NCBI GenBank assembly: GCA_000469685.2
Contig: LS997565.1
Span: 34,438,645 to 34,502,644, forward strand
Source of the DNA: Haemonchus contortus
Lineage: Eukaryota; Nematoda; Chromadorea; Rhabditida; Trichostrongylidae
Length of the DNA: 64,000 bases
Direction of reading: 5' to 3'
Positions 30,101 to 45,100 of the stretch are shown one piece after another. Numbering within the stretch: position 1 is the stretch's first letter; each line of letters opens with the position of its first letter. The notes under the pieces are model-generated. The model saw only the letters and a program-made list of their open reading frames with translations. It was not told where the DNA came from and did no database searches. The translations under genes were made by a program, and so were the position numbers.

Positions 30101-33100
30101 TTTGCTGTTGACGAACCCCACCGTTTGACACAAACTCTGAACTGCCTGTTTGAGTTGGTATTCCTCATTGCTGAAGATAATACTTCGAACCCACAACGGA
30201 GTCCAGTGGAGAAGAACTGGATATCGAAAATGGAAGAGGTTGCTTACTCTTTCTTCCTTCGATGGTCTTATTAGGGTGAAGGGCTATGGGCAAAGCGACC
30301 TGCAAGGGATTCGAACATGCACAGCCATGATCCATCGAAGCTCACACTGCAACGAAATGAGTTCAGCCAAACCATGAAGCTTTTGGTGCTCGCTTTGACT
30401 TGCAATTCTCTATTAACAGCTGGTCTTTCTCCGGCTCCTTATATTTTACACTGAGAGAACCTTGCTTTTCCTTACCTTATCGCCCTTTTCAAAACTCCCT
30501 ATCATCATGAAATACTGCAGTAACAGGAGTTTACAAAAAACCTCTTTATGTAGTTCTGCGACCATGGTTATTATACAGCCCTCGAATACAATGATCTTGG
30601 GATGCGCCTAGCATTCAAGTAGAATTCAGAATTGCAGTGGCATTTTTAATGCCTATATGATCTATACAGTTACTTGCAATATCCATTCAATGAGTAAGTC
30701 AGTACGTTTCCCTGAAGTGGGTCTGATACTGCATAACGGACTCGTAGAGGTAGAAGATCCCATTAATCTGGGATTGCGACTCCGGAATTCCACGAAGTAG
30801 CTGTGAAGCAGAATTTGTACAATAGAACCCGTCCTTCACAGCTAATTGGGTCAGTTTATATGCCAGGAAATGCATACCCCGCTCATAGCGGGTTCTTGGC
30901 CGAAGTTAGAATACGGAAGAATTTGAGCTCAAATTAGTCAAACAAACGGTGTTGTGTACCTACTACACGATTTGTGGAGAATACTATGCTATTGTGAGTG
31001 GAAACTAGGCCAGTAATGTTGGATTTATATTAGTACTTCCAGATTCGATCACCAAATTCACCCATCGAGAAATATTCGCTCAGCAAGCTTAACCGAGGCT
31101 TAGAATTCAACATCGAAGACTACATAAAAACGTATCGGTGTCATCTGTTTTACATTTTAGAAATGCTAATAGAAGCCATAGACATCAACGATGTCAACAA
31201 AGCAAATATTGCTATTCAGGTGAGATTAGATTTTAGTGCAGCAACCTCCGATTCTATTATATTAAGTGATTGCTTGAAAATGGCAGTTGTTCTTTCGGAA
31301 GGCTCGTATAAAGACTTCCATTTATTTAAAGTCTACTCTCGCTTTCAATTTGATCGAACAGGAGTTGATGCTGGTGCTCGATGAACAAAAATGGAAAACG
31401 AATCTTGCATTGTTTTCCCCTTACCCGTGATTCCCGCACCTCTTTGTGGATCTAGCGATAACAACTATTCCCAGTGACACTGCGAGATACAGTAACACTT
31501 CACTGCTACCTCTACCGTTTACCCTGGTGCACCATGTCAGCACAATTGAAACAAAGAACAAAAAATGAGGTCATCGGTTACTACCGGGATGTCTGTACTT
31601 TCAGAACATCACTTTGATCTTTTACGTGCTTCCAATACTCGATTACTCCGACTGTATCAAATATCACGATTTGACAGAAGACGAAAAAGCGCTATGTAAA
31701 CTGTCGGCCAGGCTTCCAATACTTGCTGAAATGGCGCTGGACAGGTGTGTCCGAATGTTGTTGGGAAATTGGACTTTACCACTTACTCCCTTTTCGAAAC
31801 ATCAGCTCTCCTGAAGAAAAAAAAACGAATCGAAACGTTCAAATGAATAAAGAGTAAAAGAATAGCATGTACGATAGCATGTAATTAGCGGATGCAGAAG
31901 AGGAAGGAGGCAATGGGCATGATGGCGGAAGAGAATAAAATCAGCTGGGCGGCACATTCCCCTCTCTCGAGCTAGGGCTGCACAAACGACCCCTCTCTTG
32001 CAGCACCACCACAGTAAGTCCTGTAAGTGCGGTGCGCCGGTACAGCAACATTATCCTATGTCAAGTGACAAGTGTAGAGAAGAGCAGTTCACAAAAGAAT
32101 TCACGGTGTGCTCGAGAGAAAAAAGCATTGTTGCACTCAAATTGAGAACTCAATGAACAAACAACAATAACAATTCCCTTCAAGTGCATGCAAAAACAAA
32201 AGGGAGACCATTTTAGAATGCTCGATATTATTCAATGTCTATCGGTGACAGCGCCAAAGGATTCTTCTTCCGTGATAGGAAGCTTCAAGGTATGATCTTT
32301 TAACTCAAGAAGAGTATTCTACAACTCATCAGTCCTTTATTAGTTGGCCGCTGCCTGTTTCAAAATGCGTGTAAAAAACAGAATAAGTAACTTTCCTACC
32401 GCACTCCATATCACGTAGAATTGCTCTTTTGCTTTTGTATTCAGCCGCTTGACAACGAACGGAATGTATCGGCTGCATAGCTTTTTGCACCTTTATTCTG
32501 GTTCGTTGCCTCAATAGTCCCACAGCAAGAAAGCGGATCCTCGTAGTCTTCTTCATATGAGGTTCATTGTCACGCTGTCGGGGCAGTCTCGCCGAGTCCT
32601 TTCCGCATCGATAGCTGCTTGGAAGGGCGATCCAAGCGGCTGATCACGTGACTGGGCGTTTCGTGAATGTTCGAGACTATCTGCCACAGGGACATGGAGC
32701 CTGGCTGCCGCGGTGCCCTTACAGCTCTCCGCAGTACGCTGTTAAGTGTTCCACCAGCGTCGAGCCTCCCCATGCGCTGGACGCGGTTTCCAAGGACCTG
32801 CGATATCTCCATTCCAATGTCCCAGGATGATTGCCAGGTACGAAGTGACTGTACATTCTATGTACGCTAACCACGCTTGAATGGATTTCATGAGTTCATG
32901 ATTAGCTATCGATCCTGCTTACACTCAAGAGGGGCCATTCAATCCCCCCACCCTGCTTGTGCTACTGCTACTCCCAGGTCCATCCTTGGCTGCAAATCAT
33001 TGCTCCAGATCTTCTTTGAGGTTGTCTGCGACAGCAATGCACAATAGGAGATGGCAATAGAAAGGTGACTTGGAGCTCATGGAGCTGCGACCAGGTTTGA

Positions 33101-36100
33101 TGACGTAGAGTCCGTACAGGAAGACGAAGGGAGACGCGGCTTCCGCGAAGGCTACGGTGATCGACGAATGAGTGGTGCAATCGAAGCATGATGACATAAG
33201 CGAGAAGGGTCTTTAGCATATCCACGTAATGTCTTCTCGCTCTCCGCAGCATACTTTCGCGGAGGGAACGTGATGTACGCCACACCAGCTGTCCTATGAA
33301 AACGAAGGAAGTTCACGACATCCAAGTTTCCATGCTGAAGACCTTTAGTCTATTGAATGTTAAGTACTTTGGGTAACGAAATTCGAGCACAATTGAGGCA
33401 TAGGCCACGATCAAACCCTATTCTCTGAATGTGCCATTTCGAGGGAAGGTTTGAGGGTTTGAACATTGTCTTAATCGTTTACCGCATCTAGAAGTGACCA
33501 TGTTTCAGAGGATTTGAATAATGGGCACTGTTTACAAAGGGGCAACCATATAATCAGGAAATTCAGAGAGCCGATAGTCCGCAACTCCGAACCATGGCCA
33601 CAGCAAAGAATTTTTCGGCAACGCCTGCACCAAAATCACATCCAAGTACCCTTATCAAACCATTTTCGTCAAACTATCTTGAACAACTTCAACATGTTGA
33701 AATTTCCTTAAAATTGACCAATTGTGGGAATTTTCGCGCTTCCTTCGCCACCGATGCTCCATTCTAGTCTTCTGAACTGAACTTTTCTGAGAATTGTAAC
33801 CTAATGTTATCATGAACTTGTCGTCTTTGGGCGTGTGAATAATATCTCACCATGATCAGTTGTTTGTCGGCTATTTATTAAAGTCACCTATAGTTTCTGT
33901 GTTAGAGTACGATCTTTGGATCTATTAACTATCTCTAAATTAGCGCGCACAAAGTAGCTTATGGAAGTTCCTCCTTCGTAAGAAGGTAAAAACCGGAGAG
34001 AGGTTAATGAATTGAAGTGATTATGCACGTACTAGATCTTTTTCAGGATCTTGCTACAAAGGAGGGAAGTGAAGAAAAAGTTCTTAAAAAGGCAATTGAT
34101 CGTTGCGTGGCTGCAATCTTCAAAAACGCGGATGACCACATTACTTCCGTATGTATTTCTTAACACTGCAGTCAGCGAAGAAGTTCTCATTCTTATGATG
34201 TTCCGATAAGCTGACAAAGGGATTATGCATTATTCATAATCACACGAACCAATTATAGTGATTATTGCTCGAGAATCATCAATTTTTAAGGGACAACTAA
34301 ATAAGATATGTGCTTTGAAGTAGCTTTCAGACGATAAAATGAACTAAAAAAGCATCGGAGTAATTTAAAAGCAGTACACTCTAGTAAGTAAGCAGTAAGT
34401 TAGAGCAAGTAATAAAATATACAAAACCCCATGAAGAACTTAGAATAGAATTAAGTAATCAGAAAGGACCAAAGCGAAAGATTGTCACACCTTTACACCA
34501 AAGCGAAGGATTGTCACACCTTTACAGTGCTCGCCGTGAGGACTCGCGAATTCAAGCAAGTGCCACGAGCTCGCGTCTTTTTCGCCTCTTCTCCGCGGGT
34601 CGATTCAGAGTTTAATATTCAAGGGATTGACGTTGTTCAACCCAGCTTTCTAAGCTCTACAAGCATGCACCCTGAAGTGTTCAAAAGATCGCGCCATGTA
34701 CTTGAGCACCATTCGAAAAGTAATTGCATGGGATACACGCTTTAGCGTTGAAGGAGTTGAAAGGTCTGGGAAACCTATCGATCACACACTTTGTGGCGCG
34801 TAATGCACATTTTTATCAACCGCACTTACACTATTAGTTCGGAAAAGAATATTTAATGAGCTGCAAATCCCCTCAATGTCTCACTATCTCATACTACAGT
34901 CTCATCATCTCATACTCACTTTATGCTTAGTATGAAATAACGTTGTTGCGCCGCCGCACAGAAACGTAGAGTGATTTATCTGCTCCCGTGGGGAAAGCGG
35001 GCTGTTCACAGTAAATCTCAAACGGTGCTCTTATTGACAGCAGAGTCAAGGTAAAGTTGCAGAAGCTTGGTCACAAGATGTTGCTCTTCGTCAAGACGAA
35101 TCAGTTCGAAAGCTCTCTCGCGACAGATATGATTGCTTCTATGATGGCGTCCATGACATACGTATGCTCTGCTCTTTTTAATCCCAAGACATTCTTACGA
35201 ACACCAACCGTTGGCGCTCCATGGAGGTTTTTATATTTTAGGAATTGCCATCAATCTGGATTTCCTTTGCTGAACATGTACTTCGAAATCTGAGAATTGT
35301 CTTAACACGTAAGTCAGTCGCATCATTATGAAAGATGATCTTTGTCTTATGCATCGTTTCAGCTTCATCGTTTTTTATAAGTAGGAGCTGAGTAGGAGCT
35401 CTTTTACGGTGCCCTAAGCCCAGTTTCTGGTTCATGCGGAACAGTGGAGTAGGCTGACAAAAATCGGCTATCAGTTCTACATCGTTCTATCCTTTGCATA
35501 AAAAAGATATGACTACGATATAGATATGATACGATATGATATGATATGATGTGATTACTGAACCCTCTCTCGGTGCTTATTGATGTGGACGACTGGTAGT
35601 AAAATCATCATCAGAATTCATTATCCATGACCCTCTTCATCTTTATGAATATAGACCATTAATGGAGAATCCCAGACTATCAGTGCACGGATGAGTTGGG
35701 TTGCAACCGATAATGGAATCAAGGGTAGTATCCTTCAAGGAGACATGGATATTGGCGTGTAATCGCCGAAACCCAATAGCGAGGGTTAAACCGAGATTCG
35801 TCTGGCATACGACTTGCATATGAATCGAGAAAAATAAGGGTAGATAAATGAAACAAATAAGAATCAATAGGTAAAATAACAACAAATAGTAAGGTTGAGA
35901 CATAAAATGAACAAGACTTATTCAAATAGGTAGGTAAGTCCTTGTAAAGCCTCTGCTTAGATTCTGTAATTTTTTGTGATGACCTCGATAGAGAAGTGCC
36001 TTGATTGCTCTGTATTGATCACTCTAGCAATACATGAAGCAAATCAGGGGATTAACAGTGGATCCTCGGCTGCACGAGTGCTAGCCATCGACTATATGTC

Positions 36101-39100
36101 GAAAATAGAAGGGACATTCTGTATCGCAGGCCTGTGCCCTATTGTCATCGAAGACGACTGCTTCGTTACCTGCTCAACAAAACAGGCAATGGACACCTGT
36201 TTCGAGTTGCTGAACAATCAAGCTGACAATAATAGAGTTACACAGGAAAAACTCAAGACAAATGGCTGCATTTCCTCAGCATGCGACTACAACGTGAGCT
36301 AAGGTTCCTGAGGATCTACCATCAAGAACATCCTGTTCAATTCGGCATATCCTTTCAAAACCAAGCGGGCCATCACGGCGAGCGTGTTCGAACTGCAAGA
36401 GTGATCTCATAGGACGACTGCGAAGGCAGAGTGAGAATGGGTGGAGATTGCTTGAAAAGTGGCTATCACTAAAAGGTTACTATTGAAGGGATCATTACTC
36501 TCTCAGACACCCCGTAACGACCAGACTAGCTAACGACCGAAAGTTCGGAGAAAGTGGCCTTTGCCTTCCTTCCTTGTCATACTGTGTCAGTACTGAGGCT
36601 GAAGTGAGAACAACTTTGTGTGGCTTTGACGATATCTTGAAGGTGGTCAAAGTTCCTTTTTCGAACCTCAGGCAGAAGCTGGTGCAAAACTACTGTATAA
36701 CCACCTCTGATTACACCCCGCTACCTGCCACACCTCTGCCTCATCGGGAGGACGGGTGACAACTACAAGGCTTCAGTGGTGATCTGTTTGATCAAATGCG
36801 TACTCTGCAGCGACGAACGTGTAGGTCGATCCATTCGAACGTGCATTCTGGATTGGTGCCGAAAAGCCCAAAATGAATCGGAAAGACCAAGGCTTAGCCA
36901 TACTATAAACCCGCCCGGTTCCTCGACCTGTGTAGACTTCAATTGTCACTGTCTCCAAGTCGAGAAATTCAGACCCTAGCCAGCACAAAAATATTCGAAT
37001 AGCCAGTTTGAAATGTGGTCAACGGTCCTTGTCTCTACATTCTTCTTTCCCGTTTCAACTTCGAGTCGTTTCTAGACTTTTGTAAGTTATCAGTTGGGCT
37101 ACACACGCTAACGCGTGCATTGTATATCCACGACCGCTCATCTGCGATAGAATAATTTAGCGGAATATTCGATGTATCAGAATGAGTTAGTTCTCCTAAT
37201 TTCAAGCACTCTGAGGGCATCCGCTCGATATATTTTGATTGAGCAGAACTATTAGTAGTTGGTGTAGCACCGTCCATCTCAGTGCAGAGATCTCCTACCA
37301 TAGAAGTTTCAAAATTCCTCTTTTAGCTGCCCTTAATTATTTTCTCCGCATTCTAAACCGGGGTATGAAATTTCGATTTAGCCCTGTCCAACGTAATGCA
37401 AACCCTGGGGTATGATGCAGTAGGAACGAAACTAGGAATGTAACAGAATGCAGCAGCAGGCAAGAAATTCAGGAACACGAGAATCAACAGAAGAATCATC
37501 CCTTCATAATCGCACAGCGCTTGAGCTGTATGAAGAATGCTAGAACTGTTATAACGAGGCAAATGGTCCGCGACAGCCGCGTACGGCCGATCGATTACAC
37601 AAATCGTCCCCTTCTGCTCGTCTCCCCAAACCCGGGTGTGGTGCGATTCACGCGCCAACATAATGAGGTCATCGGACAAAAAAACATCATGCCTACCATC
37701 ATAACATAAGGAATAAGAACTTATAAGTAGAATAAGTAAGTGAATGACCAACTATGCACGTTTTCAGAAGGATTGCGTTCTCTAGGATCGAGAAAATTAA
37801 AGTTATTCGTATTTTGAACGCTTGGCAAGTAAATTGTAGACCTATGAGAGTAATTCTCAATCTCGAAGGGGCATTTTTGCCATAGTAAAGAGATTTCCCC
37901 TGTTTATGGTGAAGCTGTGGACTACTGCAAACTTATTTGGTCCATCTCAACAGAAAAGTACTGAAACGATACTGCGTGTGCGAAGAGCCCTAATGGGGTC
38001 ACGCGTGATTCGCGCCCCCCCCCCCCAAACCCTGCGAATTCCAGGGATTCAGGCGCATTCCTTCCATTACCTCCAACCGCTCTTTTCTGGTGTTATACAA
38101 AGTTTTCCAACAAAGTTATGAATTTTCGATCGTAGACCCGTCCACCTTAGTCAGGTCCGCCTACTCCAGGGATTTGGCTACATTCCTTCACCTCCAACCA
38201 CTTTTTCCCGCGTTTTACAACGTACATACAAAACAAACAAACAAAAAAAACAAATAATTAGATCAACAGACAGACAGACGCGAATGCTTTAAATATAGTA
38301 AGGACTTAAGCTAAAGGCTAAATCGCGGATTGATATCCGCCTAGGCCACCTAAGCCTTTTAACCCTCCGGACCGGTTAATGGAGGTCGTCAGGGAGAATA
38401 AAAAGCTTTTGCTTAAATATTGGTCGGCCACCGCAAATCATCGTGCAAGCCCACGCAACCAACTGTTGTCGTTTCAAGAATCATTTCTATCAATAAAAAC
38501 TAACTCCCTCTCCTAGACAGAGGACGCTATTTTGATATGGAACACGAAGAGAGCAACGAATATATGAGTTGCCATTGCATTTTTCGTGCTCGTCAAAACC
38601 AAAGTTCCAGCAACGTGAGCGCAAGTGCTATGAGTTCTGCCGAGTTGCGCAAGCCGAATCCACCCCGATCCCAGTTTTAAGTTCCTCTGAAATACCAAGA
38701 CATTGTAATTGGCATTTGCCTGACCAAGGCAATTCACTGAACGGAAATGCCATTCTAATTAAGAAATAAAATTTTGGAAATGTTTGGTGCTAACCGAAAT
38801 GCATGAGATGTTTTAGCAGACGTTATGCAAGCCGAAGATCTAGACGTGTCGGCGTCGTGGTTCGTTTCTCTTGCATCGTCACTATTATCAACAACTAGCG
38901 AGGTAACAGCATGCGTATTCTAATTTTAACGATTCTTCATGAGATACTTTCAGAACTACATTCAATACAAAGACATTTGTTTTGAAATGATTGATCTGCT
39001 TGTGAAGTGCAAGAGCAAAGTGGCATACATCGTAGGTTTAACAATATTACATACAGCTAGCGACTCATATTATACTGGTGAAAACGTCTTTTGAAGAGTG

Positions 39101-42100
39101 GAGCGCAGGGATTGTGGAACAGTCTATATAGGCTGTCTCGAGTATACCCGGAAAGCTCCCGTTACATGGCACTGAAATTGAATAGGCCATTGAAGGAATG
39201 GGTACCTATCCGGGTAAGGTAATAAAGTTCAAGTATTGATTGATAGGTAGTCATACAGCAGTGAATATTTAGGAATGGTCCCGGTTGTATAAACTGAGTG
39301 AGATTAAAATGGCATGGCATATTCCGAATGAAAGAGGAAAAGCTGTCATCGAGGAGATTCTGAGAAAGTTCCTTTTCCCTATCATGGATGAGATAAAAAC
39401 AGTGCACGTAGACAGGTAGGGTTCGAATACTGAAAAATTCGATCCAGGTAACTCATCATCAAAGTATTAGCAAAATGCCGTTTCTTAAAGAAACGGGGTC
39501 TAATTAGTTTTACTGCTCCACTCGACCGTAGGATTGGTTAATTATTATTCTATTTATTTTTTGGAACAAGCTCACAGTTGCTGGGGGCGTGAAACTTTTA
39601 GAACATGGCTAGGAAGCTGCTGTGCAATGGGAGGGTAGTGACAGCAAGCCCCCACTCAGAAGTGTCTTCAAGTTGGATCCACGTCTTTTAGGTTGCCAAT
39701 TTTAAGGAATTTACCGTACCCAATTGGCCTTAGGCAATTTTAGTCTCTGCCTCAATCCAATTCAACCAGTACCTGCCGATAACATTTAATCGATATCGAT
39801 CAATGAATAAGTGAAATTGATGGTAGGATCACTCTAAACCAATCCAATCAAGTCGATATCGAGTTTTGCAAGTGCCGAGATATTAGGTGGTGTTCGCTCC
39901 CACACCCCTTTCAGTTGAGTTGTGCCACACTTCTTGGATTGTATATGATTATTAGGGACGAACCAAGACGGAGGAATATTGCGCCAAGCTACGGTTGCTC
40001 GCTGGCCTACCGCACAGATTCGTACAGCTTCAAGAGGCTTTCGGAAACTTGGTTTCTTCTAAAAGCACACGTTTTTCGGCCTTCCAAAGTTATTCTTGCA
40101 TTACGGCCCACAGAAATGACCCTTGTGCTATCATGACAACATGCTCACATGTAATGATACCAACATTCCAGAGAAAGGCTCAAGAAAGCGTTTACCATAA
40201 TGAATTCGGTTTTTACTGGAGGTGCTACTTGCTTCTCCATGCCTCCATCTCCTCTACACCCTTCTCCGAATACTTTACTGCCGTGGTTTAACCCTAACAT
40301 TCCAAACTCAGCTGTCTACAAAATGGGTACGTACACGCTATTGTAGCGCTCGAATGTAACTGGGAAGAGAATTTGATTGCAGATGTACGCCACCCAAACG
40401 GAAAGAACGTCAGAGAGTTCCTTATTGAACTAATAGAGAAAATTATCAATCGAACGGAAACGTCCCAACGAGAGCATAGCCAAGTCTTAGTAACCATATG
40501 CTCTTTGCTTCACTACATACTCCACACCAACTATATCGATTCAGTGAGTTAATCGGAGAAAAGGACAAAAATTTTTGAGACTATAGGAATTCTGAGATTT
40601 TTTTCATCCAATTTGCTCATTTAACTAAGCATACAACGCCACAAACACAATATAATATCACTATAAAGTAGTGAACTAGATGCTTGTATAGCAAAGTATC
40701 ATAGCCCTATCGCTGACGGAGATCACGATCTGAAATCTCCGTCGTTGGGGTGAAACTTCCTGGTGAAGTATGTGATCAAGAGAACTATGTGAAGGCTAAT
40801 CTATGTAGCGAAATCGAGCAAAAAGGGATGGAACAAGCCCAATCGAGAGCTCAAGGAGACCACTTCTTTAGTGGAGTGTCCCTGTCGACGAGGTCCGGTA
40901 TCTTCCCCCCGAAAACGGCGCCGCGCACCCGCCGCGTATCGCAAGATTGCGATGGAAGATTGGAGCGCGCTATTTGTGGGGTGGGGAGTACTCTAATTAT
41001 TCGGATTGGTTGGCCGCTGCCTTCAATTCCAGAGCGGTCTTGATCGTCGCTAATATATAATAGGGTGAGTCTTTTTAACTAAACAAGTCTAATAAACATA
41101 AAAACTAAAAAGAAACAGAAAAAACGGTTAAAACTGATTAAAAAGAAAGGCAGTCAACGAAAAATATTGCGTCCTATTGATTGGCAGGGAGCCGGGGCGA
41201 GTACGGTAATTGCAGTAGGATTTGCCGCATGCCGCAAGGCGAACGTTCGCAAACGGGGAGGGGTATGGGTACATTCACCCAGAACTGGATGGACGCGGCA
41301 AATCGCGCGGCGGAATTCGTAGCCATTTAAACGACTTTAGCGTCCATCATTGGGGCCCAAATTCGAAGTAGAGTCGATTAGTACGATTATCTGGCCATAC
41401 TAGTGTACTTTACTTCCAGTTTTTATTCCAATGATAGGTGCCAAAGTCGTCCTAAACACCACGAATCTCGCCGCGCCATTTGCCGCGTCCATCCAGTTCT
41501 GGGTGAATGTTCCGTCTCCCACCGGGGAGAGTTCTGTTACCCCTCTTGATTATGATACCTGTTTATGGTCACACCTTGGATTTACTACACGAATTGATTC
41601 CCGTAACGAACTGTCGAAGCATCCGTTCGTTGTTAGCTCTAGCGAGCAAGTCGGACAACCTTCCTGGTGTTGGTCTGAGGTTCTGAGATCTAGTCTCGTC
41701 TTGATCCAGCACTCATAGCAAAATCGCATAAAGTGTCCGGACTACCTGATCCTCGATTTCTCGTAGTAAGTACAACATCTCTGACCTTCGTTTACCGACG
41801 GAAATCGTAATCTCACTTCTGCACATGTCTGTGTAGGAGAATTCCGAGCAGCGTTCTTTCCACAGCGCTTTGAATGACGTTAGCTACATGTTCGTCCTCC
41901 AAGCGAAGCCTCTTTGACGTACCTCTATGCAGCAAGGACCGCATTTCGTAAAGGTAGCGCGGAGCCAAATGTTCTTTCCCTTCTTCAGTACTCTCGTTTT
42001 TCTTGAACGCTCCCAAGCGTGATTTATTCTGCTCAGCTCTGGAGCAGCGTCGTTCATTATGTTGATTTCTCAACCTCGGTACACTTAGCAAGGGCAGAGA

Positions 42101-45100
42101 GATGTTCGTTCCTTCACAGCCTCTGTCCTATCATCTTCAGTTGTCCAGGGGCAATTTGGATAACCACCCTGACGTCCTCGTTTCTGATCCGATTCAGTCA
42201 TGTCCAACCAACCGCAGGCTCATCTCAACATCCTCGTTTAAGCTGAGTGAAGTTTCCTTTCATTATTCTTGTCTTCGGGCCAGCACTTGCTGCGGTAGAG
42301 CATCGCGGTCCTCACCACTACTCTATACAACTTTTCTTGAGCACCGCTTGTCTCGTTCCACCGGGTGCCCTCCATTTCATCTACTCCTAACACGGTTGGT
42401 CATAAATATAGCGACTAGGTTTTCACCTTACATCTCGGAAAGCAAAAGTGCAAGCGAGTCATGAGCATAAAATTTATTAAGTAACAACTGGTACTGGTAC
42501 ATTAACAATCATAAGTTACTTTTCGATTCGGCCTTCTTTGGCACGGACGACAGCGCGGAGTCGCTTGGGAAGGGCGTCGATGACCGGACGCAGGAGTGCG
42601 TCGTCGATTTCGTCCCATTCTCGGATGAGCGCTGCCTTCACGGAACCCAAATTGGGGTGGGGAGTGGCGCAGGCCTTGCTCTCAAGGCAGGACCACAAGT
42701 TATAGTCCAGTGGGTTCGAATCTTTGACGATGCCGACCATTCTTCTGCCGAGATGAAGTCGGGGAGTTCGCTCTTGCACCACGCTTTGACGACCTTGGCT
42801 TTGTGGGCGGGCGCCGAATCTTGCTGGAATGTCCGCGAGCGGCCGTTTAAGTGGGAATTCGCCCACGGGAGTAGAGTATCTCTAGAATCGTCTTCAGGTA
42901 GTAATCTTTGTCGATTTTGACGCCGGGTCGACGAATATCAATGGCGTCTTCCCCGACGCACACACCTATGCCCAAACCATGACTTGGGCAGGTTGTGCGG
43001 CCCGATGAACGACTTTTCCCTTCTTGTCGGCTTCCTCGGCATTCCTTGCGATCACTCTGACGTTCTGAGCGTTGAATTGCCGTTCAACGGTGAAGAGCTT
43101 TTCATCCGTAAAGACGATCGAATGGTGGCCCTTGTTGCGCGCCCGAAGTAAAAGCTGTCAGCACTTCTTGACTCGCGCCTGCTGATTCGAGGTGCTGAGG
43201 ATAGCAGCCTTCCGAGTAGGGTAGAGGTACATCTTGAGGTCTTCGTAGACAACCCTTTCCATTGACTTCCGCGAGATTCCCACGTCGCGAGTCATCGTCG
43301 AGATGCTCCGAGTCGCGTTTCTTGCTATCCGCTTTCTGACGGCCTCGACGACCTTCGGCGTGCGAGCAGTACGAGGTCTTTCACTTCTTCGGCGGTCTTG
43401 GAGTCCACCAAGGTCTCGATAACGTTGTAGTGTGCGATACACGAAGCTGCTGTGGATGCCGAGGTGCTTGGCGATCGTGGCGGGTGGGCGGCCGGCTTTG
43501 TGCTGACGAACGATAGCGTAACGATCAGGAGAGTGCTTCACCATTTCACTATGAATGGACCAAGTTTGACCAAATTTTAATAGGAGTTAGAAAAAATGAT
43601 GAGATTGAAAAATTCATAAAACTGGCACTACGTGCGCGATAGAATGTACGCTAACTGCAGCAAGTCTTGTCGCTATAATTATGGCCAACCCTTTAGTTAT
43701 CCGAGCCTTTACAGCCGTTCCGTCGGCAATCAGTTCTCTATCCAAATATCGGAAGTCCTGCGCTCTTTCGATGGCTTCTCAAAGACAATCTACGATTGAT
43801 TGTGCACAATCCTTCCAGCTTAAGAGTTTGATCCTTTTTACGTTCAGACGGAGCCCATTCTCTGCCATAACTTTCTGCCATTTCTTCAGCTTGTCCTAGA
43901 CTCTTCTTGATACTTGGTTTGATGAGAGCAGTGGTCCTCAGGGCTGACTCAAGAAGAACTGGATCACATAGCTCAGGGCCGACTCAAGGAGAACTGGATC
44001 ACGTAGCTTATGTTCAGAAGCTTGCAGAAGAAACATCACTCGCAGTTCACCACCTCCTCATCCAGCGTCTCCTTCCGCAATTGTTGACGAACTGAGAAGG
44101 ACATCAAAAGAGTACTACAACTTCTGTGCTATTGCCTTCTTTGTCCAGCAGATACTACTCAGTAACAGAGTTTGGAGGGACGTTTGATTCGTGCGATTCC
44201 GGGTGCGCACGGCAAATTGCGCGGCGAAATTCGCGATGATTCAAACAACTCCTGCGCCTATCATTGAGGCACAAACTTGGAGTAGAGTACTTTAGTAGGG
44301 TCGGACAATCCTACTAACCTACTTTACTTCAAATTTGGGCCCCAATGATAAACGCTGCAGTCGTCCAAATTGCACCGAATTTCACCGCGCATCCAGAATC
44401 GCACGAATCGACACACACCCGCAGAGTTGCAGAGAGAAACAGTGTAAAAATGTCAACCGAACTTATTAGTCATTGCGGATATAGATGTCCCAGACGCTTT
44501 CAAAAAGGCTGAAATAGATCGCTCGACGAGCCTCGAGATAGTGGTGCGCTTCTCTGGCAGTCCTTCTTTCATTACTAACAGTTTGTTTTTAAGAGTGAAT
44601 TGCTGACCGCCACGGAAGAACAAAATGAAATCTTTGCATATTTGACTGATCCGATCAAAAGGGAGCTTCCGGCGTATGTCTACGGAGCAATGGCATATGT
44701 CTGCCACATGGTGAGGGTTCCAAAGTATCTATTCTATAGTTTTTCATTCATTTCAGTGATTGATCGTCCATTTCAAAACAGTAATCAGTAAAAATGCTGA
44801 GTTCAGAAGAATGCGACCGCTACCTCGACACCTTTCACCGAGTTCCATCTGCGGGTCACACGCCTTCTTGTGCGCCTCTCACTGAACGTCTATCCTGAAG
44901 TTTGCTTTTATACCTTTACTGGCTTCCCCCGTCTTCACTTTGACTGATGGTCTTTCAGGTGCGTCTCGCAGCACAAACAGAATTATTTCTTGTCTTTGCT
45001 GAGTACACCATCTCGCGCGAAGCTATAGTGGACAGCATTATTTCCGTGCTGGCAGACAAGAATTCGACCAAAGAGAAGATTAAAGTTTGAGTTCTATATA

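Larger units (their letters stand above)
35309..38816. other. Intron 17 of PSME4
   Basis: Contains an (ATGAT/ACGAT)n microsatellite at 35518-35556, a possible RT remnant at 35976-36302, and two units of the 19.5-20.2 kb minisatellite family at 38030-38225. A block at 37380-37560 resembles 49455-49600. A run of nine or more C lies near 38018. Confidence 0.5.

Noticed and set aside
32968..33285. Minus-strand frames with hydrophobic stretches
   Set aside because: No recognisable motif, frames overlap in conflict, no splice context; may be element debris.
37353..37751. Minus-strand 132-codon frame starting with a hydrophobic segment
   Set aside because: It lies in a PSME4 intron and overlaps a region repeated near 49455-49600; more likely repeat sequence than a secreted protein.
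39956..40060. Candidate PSME4 exon coding YCAKLRLLAGLPHRFVQLQ
   Set aside because: Fits the missing segment loosely, but acceptor and donor phases do not agree with the neighbouring exons; left unplaced.
44453..44590. Possible PSME4 exon with DAFKKAEIDRSTSLEIVVRF
   Set aside because: No GT donor at the right place and only weak resemblance to the expected segment.
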